Source of the DNA: Isoperla grammatica
Taxonomy: Eukaryota > Arthropoda > Insecta > Plecoptera > Perlodidae
DNA length: 64,000 nucleotides
Assembly: GCA_945910005.1 (NCBI GenBank)
Contig: OX246740.1
Location: 49,029,353 to 49,093,352 of the forward strand
Reading direction: 5' to 3'
In this document: positions 34,580 through 47,605 of the stretch, in pieces
Layout: each line of letters begins with the position of its first letter
Position numbering within the stretch: position 1 is the stretch's first letter
Translations under genes and position numbers: made by a program
The notes under the pieces: generated by a model
What the model saw: the letters and a program-made list of their open reading frames with translations, nothing else
The model's database searches: none
Told to the model about the DNA's origin: nothing

Positions 34580-37415
34580 GTATTTGTGAAAAAAGAAGTT
34601 AGATAGATATATAAATAATGGTCTTTATTGAAGGCTGAATTGTGTGTCCTTACGCGGTCTTGCAACGTAACTTAGCATTTTGTACTGCACTCACGTGCTT
34701 TTTTATTCGTGTTTCCTGAACATTTCTTCACATTGGTTTCAGTATAGGCCCCGATGTTCTGTATCTCTTGGTTTGGGTACGATGGGGGAAATAGAAAATG
34801 TCTACCACCCCACAATTGAGCAACATTCCTTATTAATCTCTTAGTAGTTGGTTTCGAGTCAACTTATAAACGAAAAGGCGCACAACAAGACGGCATGCAC
34901 AAAGAATTAAAAGCCTTTTACTTCCATCCCCGCACTTTTCCCCCCTTCAAGACAAGTCGTTAAGTGCGCGATTGTGTTGAAATTCGCGCCCTCCTTAAAA
35001 CTTCACAGTTTTTTTTTAATTTTTTTTTTTTTAAATATGCTGCCTGCCAAATTACCCAACCGTAATTGAGATAAAAATTTCCACACCCTACATCAAATCA
35101 AAAATGTTCTCACTTGACACTTTACCAAAATGCATCATCCCGCGGCCAAGTTAGAAAAACTCCCCCCCCCCCCTGCACCCCCCCCCCCCGTTCAACACAA
35201 AGTTTACGATTAATTATTTGTAGAAGTAAAAAACCATTATGCGGCGGGTGGCAGTGGTGGTGGCTTCTACGCTGAGCGCAAACATTTCACACAGTCAAAA
35301 CATTTCCTCCAACTTTTCCCCTCTTTGACATTCATTCATGATTCATCGGATCTGCCGTTGCCTTCATTCACTCAAACTGTGGCCGGGGACCCAGGGGGAA
35401 CGCCATATAACAAGGAACGGAAATTTCTCCGGGATATACAAAACATAAAATGTATACTAACCGAAAATTATATACGCCCCCTTTTTATAATAATACCACG
35501 TTGCCCATTTTATGCATGATTCCCCTAGTTTTCAAGGGTTCCACGTAAGAACTATTCAAATATTTAAAAAACAATCCCCTGAATGGCATTGTGTATAGCC
35601 ACTCTACTTTAAGTAATGCCTCCTATAGGGATATTATTTATGATTATTACTCCACATCTTCTACGGTAGTCCTTTTAAAGCAAGGCTGTATTCAAATGAA
35701 CTACACTCAGCTTGCTCATTGCTCAGTCCGCTATGAGTTCGTCTTAATCCAATTAAAATGATTGAAATTTTCAACCCGCTCTCTCGACGTTTTACAGAAG
35801 TCGGTCGGCTGTGTTTTCTGGGATCAAAACACGCCGAGTTTGTTTAAGAGATTTTAGAGAAATGATAACCACAGAATATGTATTCTCGCAGATTTAACTT
35901 TGATACTTAGTGGAAAGCATAAAGTTTCAGCACACGTTTCATACTGGGTAAAACCGTGTGTTTTGTCAGGTGTATATATATGAATGCCGCAGCGCTTGCA
36001 ATGTTAGAGTGATATCAAATGGAAAGTTTTAATCTACCCAAGCTATGTTCGGCATAATAATTATAAATGTACAATGTATACACAAACAGTTTGTTTAGAC
36101 TCACAGAGGACGTGATACCGCATGTACACCAAACCATGTTATGTCACAGAGCTTAACAAGGATTAAACATTTAATGTATTTTGATAATTGCACCGTCAGA
36201 GAGATAGGTGGCGGTGGTGTACCGAAAACTGTGGTGTAAATGCTGGTCTATGTATACATTATTAAGAACGTTGAATTTGTGATTGATGTATAGTGGAAAT
36301 GACAAAACCACATAGAATCGTTATTATTTTATTGTCTTTCATAAATCAGTTTTATGTTTATTTAGACTTTAATAAAATCATATAAACAATTATCCAAGTT
36401 TAATTCGAGAAACAAATAGCCTTAATTCATAATTAAAAATCTCAAAAGATATGAGATTCTTTCAATTGAAACTAGTACTATCAATGACACAAATTCTTTA
36501 TGAGCTCTATTTAAGCGTGCTCTGTATGCAATTGGTATAAAAGTCGTGCCTTTTTCAAAATACTCTGATCAAACCATAACTGAATGGGTAGATCACAAAT
36601 ACAGATTTATTTTCTCTCTCTATTAGATGCATCATTATTTGCTACTACATCCGTTTTTCAATGTAGTTACCAAACATGTATACCGTATATGCAAGCTGAT
36701 ACCCACATACCGTGTATACCGAGGGGTATCGGGTGAAACTGATACCCCCTGTCCGCCAAAGGGCCTTCGCGCCCAGATACATTAACCACCTCTATTAATT
36801 CATCTCCTACCCTCCTACTCTTTTGTTTGCACTATTATTCTTTCCTTCTTAATGTTTACCGCTCTCTTTGCGATCCGCCCGCCCCGTTCCCCACCCCTCC
36901 CCACCGCTCATTACCATATTATTCCCTTCAATTCTCCAACCCTTGCTGATTCCCATATGGCAATCTTTGCAATAAATTACTCTCCCATGAGTGACTCCTT
37001 GCAGGATGCGATTGTTCTTGATAAATAGTCTTATATTATTCTCGGCCACTGTGACGTATGACACTGTGTGTCATGTTGACCTCTGCGTGACCTTATGCAT
37101 TAGGGGTTGTCTTGTCACGCCCCCTAGACACATGTAATACACGGAGCTGAAATACAGATAGGTTTGCTGGTATCTTTTATAATTAATGCGAATGGAAATT
37201 AGAATTCTGAAATTGTGGACAGATCACAAAATGTATTGTGGGCAATTGCGATTAGATTTTCTAATGCTTGACGGTTACATATATTCCAATTCGTTGTTTA
37301 AACCATTTTAAGAAGATAGGAGATATTATTGAACTTATAATGGTTATATCCGAAAGGGAGATATTTTAATACTTCCTTTAACTCTTTAACTTAACTCTTT
37401 ATTTTAACTCTTTGA
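34580..37415. other. No supported gene; poly-C and poly-T tracts
   Basis: Poly-T lies near 35009-35032 and poly-C near 35162-35189. A strong acceptor (TTTATTTTCTCTCTCTATTAG, ending 36626) opens into a 52-codon frame starting ATG at 36627, but no donor is found and the product is unrecognised. Confidence 0.4.
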
Positions 37416-37420
37416 CTCTT

Positions 37421-37611
37421 AGGAGCGGTTTCACCAAACGTTTAGTCCAGAACATCCGTTAATCGGAGGTTTATTTCAAACAAATAGCGCGTCTAGTAGA
37501 AGCAACACTAAGCATGTTGTGTGTAATGTGTTTGTTAAATTGAATCCATGTTAACCATTCCCAGATTATTAAATCGGAGATTTAACAAAGTTTGCTAAAT
37601 TCGGGCTTTAC
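37421..37611. mobile_element. MITE family 3, copy A
   Basis: The left end GAGCGGTTTCACCAAACGTT and the right end GTTTGCTAAATTCGGGCTTT are imperfect inverted repeats. Inside, TTAATCGGAGGTTTA recurs near the other end as TTAAATCGGAGATTTAA. The left 60 bases match copy B at 42724 (GTTTCAC, AACGTTTAGTC, TTAATCGGA, TTTGTTCAAA-like words). No coding capacity. Confidence 0.6.
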
Positions 37612-37735
37612 TGTACACTTTGACCAAATTTTGATTTAAAAAAAAAGAGTTTTTAAGATACGAACAAAAACTTCTTAACTCTCCAACATTTTAATCTCTG
37701 TCAGACGCGTTATTCATACCCTTCAACTCACCCTT

Positions 37736-39180
37736 ATGCATGAATGTATTTTACATTTTCAGATTGTTTTGACACGAAATTCTTCAATGTCCTTGAAACA
37801 CAATCTCGAGGGATTCCCCAAACCAAACTGCAGCGCATGCGCGTATACGTGTTATGCATTCACCCTCGAACAACGTTGTTTTCCAACCCATGTCACATCT
37901 GCGTTTCAATCTAAACCCCGCAACACGTTTTATTCATTTCGTATCAGAGGTTTTTCGGGTACATTGGATCCGTGTCGCTTCGCTATTTCCGTAACGGAAA
38001 AATACACATACATGACAAAAGCCGGTAATCCTATTAATGTAAAAATCACTGCGCGTAAATTCGTTAGTCGGTAAATGCTGTGTTTGTTGTCCATGTAATT
38101 GATAGCCATATTAATTTAATTGAAACGTCGAACTTTCAACATTGAATTATTTCTATACTATCGGATAAAAGAAGAGTCTATCGACTTAAAAAATTCGTAA
38201 AAAAAATAATGACACACGAGAGATATCACCACAAATAAGAACGATCGTGTCTTGATTAAATATCAGTTACATTTTTGAAAATTGTGCCCAAGTTGTGCCC
38301 AAATGTATGCGATAGAAAAGTGTGGGTTCTGTTTCTATTTGTTCTATCGTTCTTCTAATAATAACACAGATGACATCAAACGAATAAATTGGGGCTTCTT
38401 TTAAGAATATTATAAAATATAAATAGTTTTAAACATTTTGTATTGCGCATTTCACCATTAATCGCGAATTAATAATAGTTTTTAAAATCGAGATACACAA
38501 CTTTTTGAATCCGATAAAAAATTGCAGAAAATTAGTATTCGTATATTTTAGTGTACGCGTGTGCTGGTGACGATCATTACAGTTGTGGTGCAGTAATGTG
38601 GGAATGTAAATTTTATCTTTACATTTTGAATGCGTTTTAGCTCTTTTGCATGAATGTGGAAAGTTATGCCTCATTTAACTGGTCTTTAAATACGGCATTC
38701 GTTTTTATGTTGATGTGTTTTATGTGCGCGGACTCTACGAACTGGCTTTAGCTAGAACGCCGATGGATGAATGGGTAATAACTTTCTTGGATTACAATTC
38801 TGGTCTTGTGTCACAGGACAACAACTGAAGTACAACCACATTGTGAACTAGGGAAGTTGTGAGCATAATTCACATTTCACACTTTAAAACCTATTTTGTC
38901 ATTATTAAGAATTCCCATTTTTGTATTTTTACGGAAAGTTGTACTGCATGTAAAATTATGTTTTGTAAAAAAAAAAAAAAGCATTCGCCTTTACGGTTGA
39001 CGTATTTTTATGGTATATAGATGCAATGTGTTTAAATTAGAATCGTAATAGTTTCCTTTTTATTTCTTCGGAAAAAGTCATATGCTTCTGACAGGCACAA
39101 CACAGGACTAAAAGTTGATGGCATGTAAACCTCAATAAATCCCAGAGCTGTTGGTGATTGACGAGAAACGAATGTAAACA
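37736..39180. other. No confidently supported gene
   Basis: A plus-strand frame at 37736-38074 has an acceptor-like TTTTACATTTTCAG at 37762 and a donor-like GTCG/GTAAAT near 38072. The product begins after the acceptor with IVLTRNSSM and matches nothing I know. The rest is AT-rich. Confidence 0.3.
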
Positions 39181-39189
39181 TTAATTCCT

Positions 39190-39270
39190 TCCTTGGGTGG
39201 GAGTCGAACCCACACATGCCAGAGTACGCGTTCCGTTGTGAAGCTAGTTCTCTGCACCAATAGCAATCCA
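39190..39270 (-). repeat. tRNA-like SINE head, minus strand, intact T-arm
   Basis: The minus strand reads GTGGGTTCGACTCCCAC, a perfect 5-bp T-stem with a 7-base loop, preceded by CTATTGGTGCAGAGAACTAG as an A-box region. The anticodon arm does not fold well. A pseudo-tRNA within a SINE is more likely than a gene. Confidence 0.5.
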
Positions 39271-39279
39271 AATATTACT

Positions 39280-40649
39280 TCCAACCACCAATCAATTACG
39301 AGAATTGATTTCCGGTAAGCGAATGGGATTTCGCATTTAATAATGGGACTGCACAACCAAAATCACTGTATTAATTAATTTTATTAACGAGTTTAATAAT
39401 TTTACTCACGCGCATTCGGGTAATTATTTAACAGTTAAATTCTCATGGATATGCCGATGTATAGAATATGTGACCTTTTGTATTTAAAGAGTGAATCAAC
39501 CCAAAACACTGGCTAGATTAATTAATAAACTCAAGGGTGAACAAATTCAATAACATTTCAAAAGCCAGAAAGAAATATTTTATTTCTAAAAAAACTTCTG
39601 CAATCAAGTATATTAACTGCAAAGTGTTTCGAGTAAATTATTATAAGTTATTCTAGATTATACCTTGAAAGTTGAAAGTCGTTGGTGACTTTTCCTTCTT
39701 TATAAAACAACACTATGAGGATTTTTTTCTCGAGAAAACATCGATCACTCATCATAACATTCACAATCGTGACGTCATGAATATACGAGCAAATTCATCT
39801 TCCTTCTGGGTGAAAACCATGCCAGTTATGTTTTTTTAATAATTGAGAAGGTTTACAAAAAAAGAGAAAGTGAAATCCGAAATGTCGCGAATTTTTAATA
39901 AAGTCTTTCTACGGATAATATTTTGAATGCGCAGAAAACACCACAAAAATGAAGAAAATTCACATTCCCAGTTTCAATTTCGCATGTTTTAAGTATATTT
40001 TATGTAAAGAATTTACAAAATTCCAGACTAACCAAAACTACGAATTTCTTTTCAAGTTAAAATTTAACAAAATAATTAACTATGAAGCTCAACATTAACT
40101 GCGTAATTGTAAATCACCGCAAGGCAAAGTATAGACTAATCCAATTTGTACGTTAAAAAACTACCACGTCTCCGTCGAATGACTCAAAAGCCATCGAAAA
40201 CCACCGCCTGGCAAACATGCCTGGGGCGAACGAGTAATCCCACAGCCTTCTCAATGAATTGGTTCGGACGAATGCCCATCAATGAATGCACCGGTTCTGA
40301 TTTAGTTTTACAATAATAATGAGTATTAGGTTGGGTTACCCTACTCCCCCCCTACCTCCCCCCTCCACCCTCTTCTTTTCTGTCCCCTCGATCTGGCTCA
40401 TCTCTCCTCGTATGTTATTCTTTAGAATTTTTAACTAATTCTTTTGTTGTTTACCGCCCTAGCGCTCTGCCAGCCATCCTCCCTTATTTAATATTTATTT
40501 TTATTGTTTAATTTGGGAGCTGCTTTATTTTTTTTTTCAGACGAGGAAAGGGTTGTGATGAACAACGCCAGTTATCTCCTGCAAAAGAAAATGAATTAAA
40601 TTCTTGAAATTCTCCATATTTCACAACTCATTTTACATTTATCGCTCTA

Positions 40650-40650
<1 letters not shown>
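39280..40650. other. AT-rich; GC-richer block at 40140-40330
   Basis: The block 40140-40330 is of higher complexity and includes GCCTGGCAAACATGCCTGGG, TAATCCC (Otx/Pitx-type core) and CCATCAATGAATGC. It could be a conserved regulatory element. A strong acceptor (TTATTTTTTTTTTCAG, 40541) opens two short frames with no donor. Confidence 0.3.
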
Positions 40651-40654
<4 letters not shown>

Positions 40655-40714
<60 letters not shown>

Positions 40715-40722
40715 ATCTCTCT
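40655..40722 (+). repeat. (CT)n microsatellite
   Basis: A pure CT run to about 40708, then CTAT interruptions. Confidence 0.98.
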
Positions 40723-41398
40723 TATGAAAAATGTTATTTGATAAAGTTATTTCGACACTGTACCCAGTTGCACATATACTATTTTTCATTTCTAAAATAT
40801 TGTTTTTCCAACGCTTCTGGCAATGGAAAATGGCAATATGTGGTATGATTGCTTTTCCCACCGTTTTTTTTTTGTTGTTTTCTACACTCCAATATTGTCC
40901 CTATCTATCATCTTGGCACCTCGCGGTATCTTCCGGTCACGTTTATCAATAGTTTTAATAATGACTATGCTAAACGGCCTCATCGCGGTGTTGCCGCTTC
41001 ACCGCGGCGTTGCCGTGCATGTAAAAGAGATGGTGTAACATCTACCCGGGCGGGGGAAACAGATGGCGAAAACTTTTGTATCTCGATTCAAAATGCGAAA
41101 TGTCCTTCGACCCATTATTCTGACAGCTTAAAAATGTGGTTCCAGATAAATGTGTCTCATTTAGGCATGCGCCCTAGACAAATGCGTTGAGCGCGTGTAC
41201 TCGATACTTAAACGTTGAACTATGTTCAGGGGGGAAAATGCTTGTTTGTCTGATGAAATCTAGCGTACATTCATTAATCTAGCAGACGTTATGTTACAAT
41301 GATAGTAGCAGAACGAAACTAGGTGACAAATTGTCGTGGATGATTTCTCCAACAATTTCCACGGCGTTTCGTCGCAACTGACAGGTAGACAGTCCGAC

Positions 41399-41934
41399 AT
41401 GGAAAGCGTCTTATCAATTCGTAAGTACACTTGAACAAGACGGACGAACAGTCAGCCAACTTTCTCTAAACTATCCAACAGTTTTCTGAAACTCCTTTAA
41501 ATAAGATATTATGTCCGTAATGTGACTTTTGATACGTTGAAAGCGGGCTGGCGTTTCGTATCATGAAATTTCCAAAAGTTTAATAAACGAAAATTCATTT
41601 TGGAGATTTGTGTTTGACAATCATAAAACATAGAGAGATGAAAGGATACGTATACGTTTTTTATGGGACACAGACGGATAAACGAGATGAAGAGAAGTGA
41701 AGTTCGAAAAACGTCTTCAAAAAGAATTATTATAAGCTTCTTTACTTGTTTATTATAGATGATGATCCACTCAGAAACATGAGACTGACGAAAAGTGAGA
41801 CTAAGACTCGTTTTAGCGTTAAGATAGAAGACAAATCAAATCTTATGTTTTTATTCAGACATAGAGGGAAATATATTTCGATTTATCCAATAATTTACAT
41901 AAATTGGTATTCATTCATGTCTATGCCAATGTAG
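41399..41934 (+). CDS. Speculative two-exon small-protein model
   Basis: An ATG in strong context (GACATGG) at 41399 gives seven codons plus one base (MESVLSI) before a consensus GTAAGT donor at 41421. A good acceptor (CTTCTTTACTTGTTTATTATAG, ending 41758) opens a frame that the one left-over base enters in phase, continuing with DDPLRNMRLTKSETKTRF and stopping at 41934. The result would be about 65 residues, charged in the middle and hydrophobic at the end. No domain is recognised. The phase match alone has a one-in-three chance. Confidence 0.18.
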
Positions 41935-41939
41935 TTTGT

Positions 41940-42720
41940 GTCGATGATAATTTCTTTTTTTTGTATGAGTACCTGTCGATAAAACAAATCATATCATATA
42001 TATATATATAAATTTTAGTCATTGACACTTGACAGGGCATTTTGTTAGTCAAAGAGGTTTGCCAGTCTTGAAAGATGGAAAGTTGGAAAATTCCTTGTAA
42101 TAATTTTAATAATAAATATTGTTACTCCTATCTTCAAAGAAGAAGTTAAATCAGCTATTTGTAGCTAAAAAAAAAAAAAAAAACATAATTTTAGACAACT
42201 TGTTTGGTGGTTGTTTTGGTAAAAAATATTTAAATGAAAAGTTAACTGTATATTGAAATTCCGACGCTAGAGTAATAAAATCAGTGGTAAGAAAAAAAAA
42301 TGTGAGAACATGCAACTTTTATTAAGCAAATTAAATTCTCATATTTAATATAGAGTGATACAATAAAAGCTAAAACGTTTTTCGATATCCATTTGTTGCT
42401 ACACACAAGCCGAAACTTTCGTATTATTGCAAATTCCTTCTGATATCGAAGAAGCGTAACATATTTGTCTCCTAATAATAACATACGGTTGTGGGCATGG
42501 CAAGACGTAGCAAACTTCGAGGTTGAAATGCGTTCCAGAGTCATGAATTATTAATGCTGCTAGAATAAGCTGCATCCGTACGGAAATTGTACCAGCGAAA
42601 GAAGGCGTACACGCAAAAGCAACACGTAAGTTGTAAAACACTAGACTCGTACCCATGTACGGGTAGGGTTTACTACGTTTGCTGAGCAAGTAATCGCGTA
42701 CCGTTTATTTTTAATACTAA
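41940..42720. other. No supported gene
   Basis: AT-rich with a (TA)n run near 41996-42010 and a poly-A near 42167-42183. Overlapping minus-strand frames at 42281-42689 match nothing I know. Confidence 0.45.
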
Positions 42721-42723
42721 TAC

Positions 42724-42882
42724 GATCCGGTTTCACTTAACGTTTAGTCAGGAGAAGCAGTTAATCGGATATTTGTTCAAAACAAACTCAAATGGTGACT
42801 GGTAGGATACACAAGGCATTTTTATGTAGGCCTAATGTTTGTTACCGATTCGAGGTTATTAAAAGTTTGGTAAATTTGGATC
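42724..42882. mobile_element. MITE family 3, copy B
   Basis: The left end GATCCGGTTTCACTTAACGT and the right end GTTTGGTAAATTTGGATC are inverted repeats that agree in GATCC, TTTAC/CAC and AAAC words. The left half aligns with copy A at 37421. At 159 bp it is non-coding. Confidence 0.6.
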
Positions 42883-42889
42883 TATAAAC

Positions 42890-45280
42890 GTTGAGATTCG
42901 ATTTATGCAACAGATGTCAACATTATAATGGAAATGTAGAAATCAAAATCTCGCTGACAATGAGGTAGAGGAAGGGAGGAGTGTTTTATTAAACGAATCA
43001 ACTGATTGATAAAATTAAAAACCAAATTCGAGTTTACGTTGTGAAAAGAATAGTACTTATTTTTATATTTTTGAAACCACACATCATTCTTGCTCAACAG
43101 TTGAATACACACCTTATAAAATATACATTTTTTCGGTGTTTATTTCACTCGTAAGATGATATTTGATATTTTTGTTTTTCGAATATCTACAGTAATTACA
43201 TTTTTGGATTAATACCTCGCTTTTTGCTATATTTAAATAGTTCCAGTTTAAAAAATAAGTATTAAAAGAATCATTTAAAACAAAAATTAACGCCCTCGCT
43301 CATCCGGCAACGCAGATCGTTAATTTCCTAGTATTCTATTATCCAACGTTTAATGTATGTAATCTAAAATAAAGTAGCGAACGATTTTTAAGCCCATCCA
43401 ACTATATTGTTCACCGGTATTTAGTGTAGCTAGGTATTGTAAAGATTAAATATACGGTATACTACTAAATTTTATGTTCGTTCTAACTTTTGGGGAATTA
43501 TCTTTTGAGCTCATAATCTTGTGTTGTGGATAATTCCGAGCTTCGTTTGGCGGTGGATTTGGTGTTTGCGCGGTTACAACTACAAACAACCAAAGCCTCT
43601 ATGATTCCTCTACACACATACACAGTGGAATAAACATTGCTTTACTCTAGCTAGACCATTCCAAACATTGTGAAACAATGTTCAAAACAATGTTAAATCT
43701 AAAACTAGTCTTGTATAAAATGGTCTGCGGCCCATTTCTCGAGCGTGGATAGAAGTCATCTCGCATACGGAATAATGGTTTAATTACTTGTTTTCGATAC
43801 ACATATTTACACGAAATAGTTATACTAAATTCTAACAAAGTATTGAAAATAATGAATTTAATCAGTGGTTGTTTTTGCTGTGCGAATTATTTCCTCCTCC
43901 GGTATAAAACCCATAATTTGCATCGTCGGATTAAAATTCTATACACCATAATAAATATATATTTTCCCACAAATTTCGTAATATAAATATAGGATAGGTG
44001 AGTTTAAACTGTACAAAAAAGTCAGTTTTCACATCTTTGCGTTTGGCTTCAGAAGATGTTACAACACAATTATAATTATCAAGACTAATACGCCACAAAA
44101 AAACATTTAATAAGACCTTTTAGGACTACTCTCGAAAAGTTTACTTTGATCGATATTTAAGAAAATGAAACTTTCTCCAAGTTACACTTTTTTGTCTCCA
44201 TTTATAACTCCGAAGTGTACCCTTAGCGCAGTGGCTGTGGTTGATTTAAAATTCCAGAGTTCCAAATTGGAATCATTGAGATATTTATGACACGTAGCAT
44301 CATCTTCATACATCTAGCCCCTTTACCATCTCGATTATCACCGATGATCAAAACACAAGACGTAAAACCCAAACACCATCATCATCCAAGGTGTCAAATC
44401 ATCCCCGGCATCAAACCACACAAAATGGCGGCACGCAACATGGCGTCTTGTGGTATAATTGCAACTAAGTTTAGTACCGACCGCGACCGCTAGTTTCGTG
44501 ATTAACGCCCTCAGCACTCGAGCCTATAATGAGTCTTGTCTTGTGCTGAGGTATGAATGAGTAGGGATCGGCGGCTTCTCAGTTCTCCTTCTCTCTAGTA
44601 GATCTGTTTCATGGAGAAGCGACGACAACTTGCAAGATTTGCGTTACGAGAAGCGGTTTGTCTGTCGGCGGCTCTGTCGTGTTTACACTTTCCCCTACAA
44701 GACGAGTAGCGTGTTCCTGGGACGCTGACGACTTCATTACCCTAGTGTCGGTGACGTAGGGGGGGGGGGGGGGAAGGGGGGGGGGGATATGGCCGTGGAT
44801 ATATACGAGAGGATATGTCTCGTATAAAACCTATAAAATCCTTTATGGAAGATGTTAAAGAAATTGAAGAAACTTTCCAACAATATTACCAACTAGAATC
44901 CCTCCCTGAACTATGTATGAAGTCATCAACATAGTTGTCTGTTTCAAAACGAAGAAATATCTAGATATCAGTGATGCACAAAATCTTCTCCTCCCCCTCC
45001 CAAATGTATAACTCGTCCTGGTTCATCCGTATAGGAATTGCCACTTATTTAACCCCCCTTTTCCCCCCGCCCACACACACTCCCTTCTTTCCGTTCTCAT
45101 TTCTCATTGGATTTTATAAGCTACATGTATGTATTGTGGCATCAAGATAATTCTCCCGAAAAAAATGTTCAGTCGATAGATTTGGTCGTCGTTGGGGACA
45201 GGGCAGGATTTGTGCCCCCCCCCCCCCACACTACACCCCCTCGTCCCTCACGCAAACGTAAAGAATAACATTTCGAATAT
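42890..45280. other. No supported gene; CpG-richer block 44460-44760
   Basis: The block 44460-44760 has many CG dinucleotides and ends at two long G-runs (44759-44787). It could be a promoter-proximal region, but no TATA, splice site or frame supports a gene. The rest is AT-rich. Confidence 0.35.
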
Positions 45281-45294
45281 TTTCAATGGCTTAA

Positions 45295-45306
45295 TTTGGC
45301 GCCAAA
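45295..45306. promoter_or_regulatory. TTTGGCGCCAAA palindrome (E2F-type)
   Basis: A perfect 12-base palindrome that matches the E2F consensus on both strands. The related TTGGCGCCAA occurs at 10463. Confidence 0.35.
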
Positions 45307-46239
45307 CTAGGTGTTTTGTATTGTATCACACAATGTTCATATTATCTGGCTAAAACTAGGGGGGAGGGGGGGATACATCTGCCTCCCCTACTAGAAAATG
45401 TTATTCACACAATCGTGTCGATAAAAAATATATAAGGCAACATGTATACGACATTCGCAATAGGATGCAAAGTTGATATACAAACAGCAATGTTGCTGAA
45501 TATATGCTCACTCACACAAAGAATAGATGTCGGCTATGTCAAAGGTTGGAACACTTGAACGGTTTTGAAAGAAAGGGGTGTGAAAAGCATGAATAATTGA
45601 AAGGCTTTTATAGAAATGTGAGTTACGAAAGTGGGGGATGTGTGAGTCGGACAGTTGTGCCTGTATGGAGTTGAGAAGACGTTTATGCGCTGTACCTGTT
45701 CACGGGACGAGAACATGTTGGAAGATGTTGTTATTTATTACCATTCTTAATGTTTTTATTCTTATGATTATAAAAACTTGTCTAGTTCCTTATTGTTTAT
45801 TTACAATTATTATTGTTTGGAAGATCCATACAAAATAAACCCCGAAATAAATAAGTACGTATAAAATATATATGACTTGATTAATTAAAAGATGGTTAGA
45901 CCTATATTTAAATGCACACGAAAGCGTTTTTTGCCTGGAATATAATTATATTTAAAAGATTTCATTATGCATTTTAATTTAATTAATGTTTAGCAATATT
46001 TTAAACTAAGTAATCTTTACAAATAACCACGAAAATCGAGAACCTGCACACGTAAGTCTTTACCTAAACCGTGATATAATATTGTCCAATCTTGTCCTTC
46101 GTTCTTAATAATTAATATCTCTAATACAAATATTGGATTAATCAATTAAAATTAAATTTCGAGATGTTTTTATCAATGGATTCGCAAACTGTAGTTGGAT
46201 TTGTTGTTGGTAAAAATACTTCGTATGTCGTCGCACATT

Positions 46240-46570
46240 GTCCCACATAGGCAAAGACAAAGCGAGTTTAAATAGTAGATCAATAACACTCGTCTTCTCC
46301 CACTGTCAGCACTTAATTGACATTAACGAATAAAACGATCCAAGGGCAGTAACATAAAAACCTCCAAGGAAACTAATTGGCATGTAATTACATATAAACG
46401 ACTGAACTGAGCGGCCCATCCAATTTGCATTCGGTTGTGTGTGTGAAATAAATTAAACCGGGCCAAGACGTTTGCCAATAAAACTGCCATCTAAACTGGC
46501 CCGGCTGTTAAGTTAAACCGCTAACTGGCGATCTGTCCGTTCGTTTATTCGGTCACCTGGGTGATTGGTG
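46240..46570. promoter_or_regulatory. Enhancer-like block with homeodomain and POU motifs
   Basis: Within 330 bases lie TTAATTGACATTAA (46311 onward), TAATTGGCATGTAATTAC (46374-46391), the octamer ATTTGCAT (46423-46430), GCCAATAAAACTGCC (Hox/Cdx-like AATAAAA) and the inverted repeat CCGGGCCA/TGGCCCGG (46458-46465 and 46497-46504). The block has few simple repeats and higher complexity than its surroundings, as conserved enhancers of developmental genes often do. Conservation is not tested. Confidence 0.35.
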
Positions 46571-46579
46571 GATCCAATG

Positions 46580-47535
46580 TGTGGGTTACAGAACGTAGTA
46601 GCGTCATTCTCGATTCGTTCTGCTTTTAAATTGACATTCTACAACGTGTGACCACATTCATTTAGTCACTGAATTGAATATACTTATTTATAATTAATTC
46701 TTTTGAAATTAAGAATAATTAAAATTCTGTGTTCAGTATCTTTATTACATAGTTGCATGTTAATAACAAGGTACTTTCTTTTTCGTTGTTTTGCCACAGA
46801 CTCATTAACACATTCATAACTATTAGCTGTCAAAATTAAAAGAAAACATGCAAGTGCACTGTAAAAATAACAAATTTAATTGTATCGTAAATAATGAACA
46901 TAGTGCACTGATTGTGGCAATACAGTTATCTTCTTGTTACTTTTCAACAATAACACAAAGCATAAGTTCTATTATTCGTTTCTTCTTCATTATTATCATT
47001 CATTAATCTCCGCATTTCATCATCTTGATAAATTAAATAAACTTGTCCAACTCATTTATCTAACTTAGAATAGAGGTTAATTAATTAAACGAGGTTAATT
47101 TGTTTATAGACACGTTGACAATGAATAAACTTGAATGATAAAAACTAATTGGAAATACCTCGTACAAATTAAATTGTTGCATACTTCAGTAAAATAAGAA
47201 ATAGTGTATTGAAACATTTTAGCGACAATCGTTTTAAAAACACGACTTTTCAAATGCGCGATGCGACGCATGGACAAGTGCTAACCAACATGACAAAAAA
47301 TCTCGCCGCTAAAAAAACAAAACGCACACGATTTTAAACATTTGGTTCCTTTAAGTCCCAGCGGGAACATTTGTTAGTTGCTGTGAGCATCGTTAACATC
47401 ATTGTTTCGCGCAAATGGTCGTTGCCAATCCTCTGTCATTGTCACTTAATGGTGATTAATGATTATAGGGTTGGTATCGCTCGTGGTTGGTTTTATACTT
47501 TTCTCTGAGCAGATGGTCCAGGTTTGACCCCATTT
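46580..47535. other. No supported gene
   Basis: AT-rich. TGTCATTGTCACTTAATGGT followed by GATTAATGATTA (47436-47466) is a further small cluster of TAAT-type words. Confidence 0.4.
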
Positions 47536-47539
47536 CACG

Positions 47540-47605
47540 GCGTGTCTGCTCCATATAACGACCTGCTTCCTGTGCAGAAAGTCGTGCCTTCAATTCCCGA
47601 TTTTT
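47540..47605 (+). repeat. Degenerate Gly-type tRNA-like head
   Basis: ACCTGCTTCCTGTGCAGAAA resembles the anticodon arm of the SINE head at 14185 (CTGCTTCCAATGCAG). CCTTCAATTCCCG follows as a decayed B box. Confidence 0.4.

Noticed and set aside
36627..36785. Frame opening at ATG after a strong CT-rich acceptor
   Set aside because: No donor follows, the peptide ends after 52 codons, and the region contains repeated ATACCGTATA words.
39190..39270. Possible functional tRNA on the minus strand
   Set aside because: Only the T-arm is intact; the anticodon and D arms do not fold.
40542..40606. Short frames after a poly-T/CAG acceptor
   Set aside because: Neither frame reaches a donor or a polyadenylation signal, and a poly-T run will mimic an acceptor by chance.
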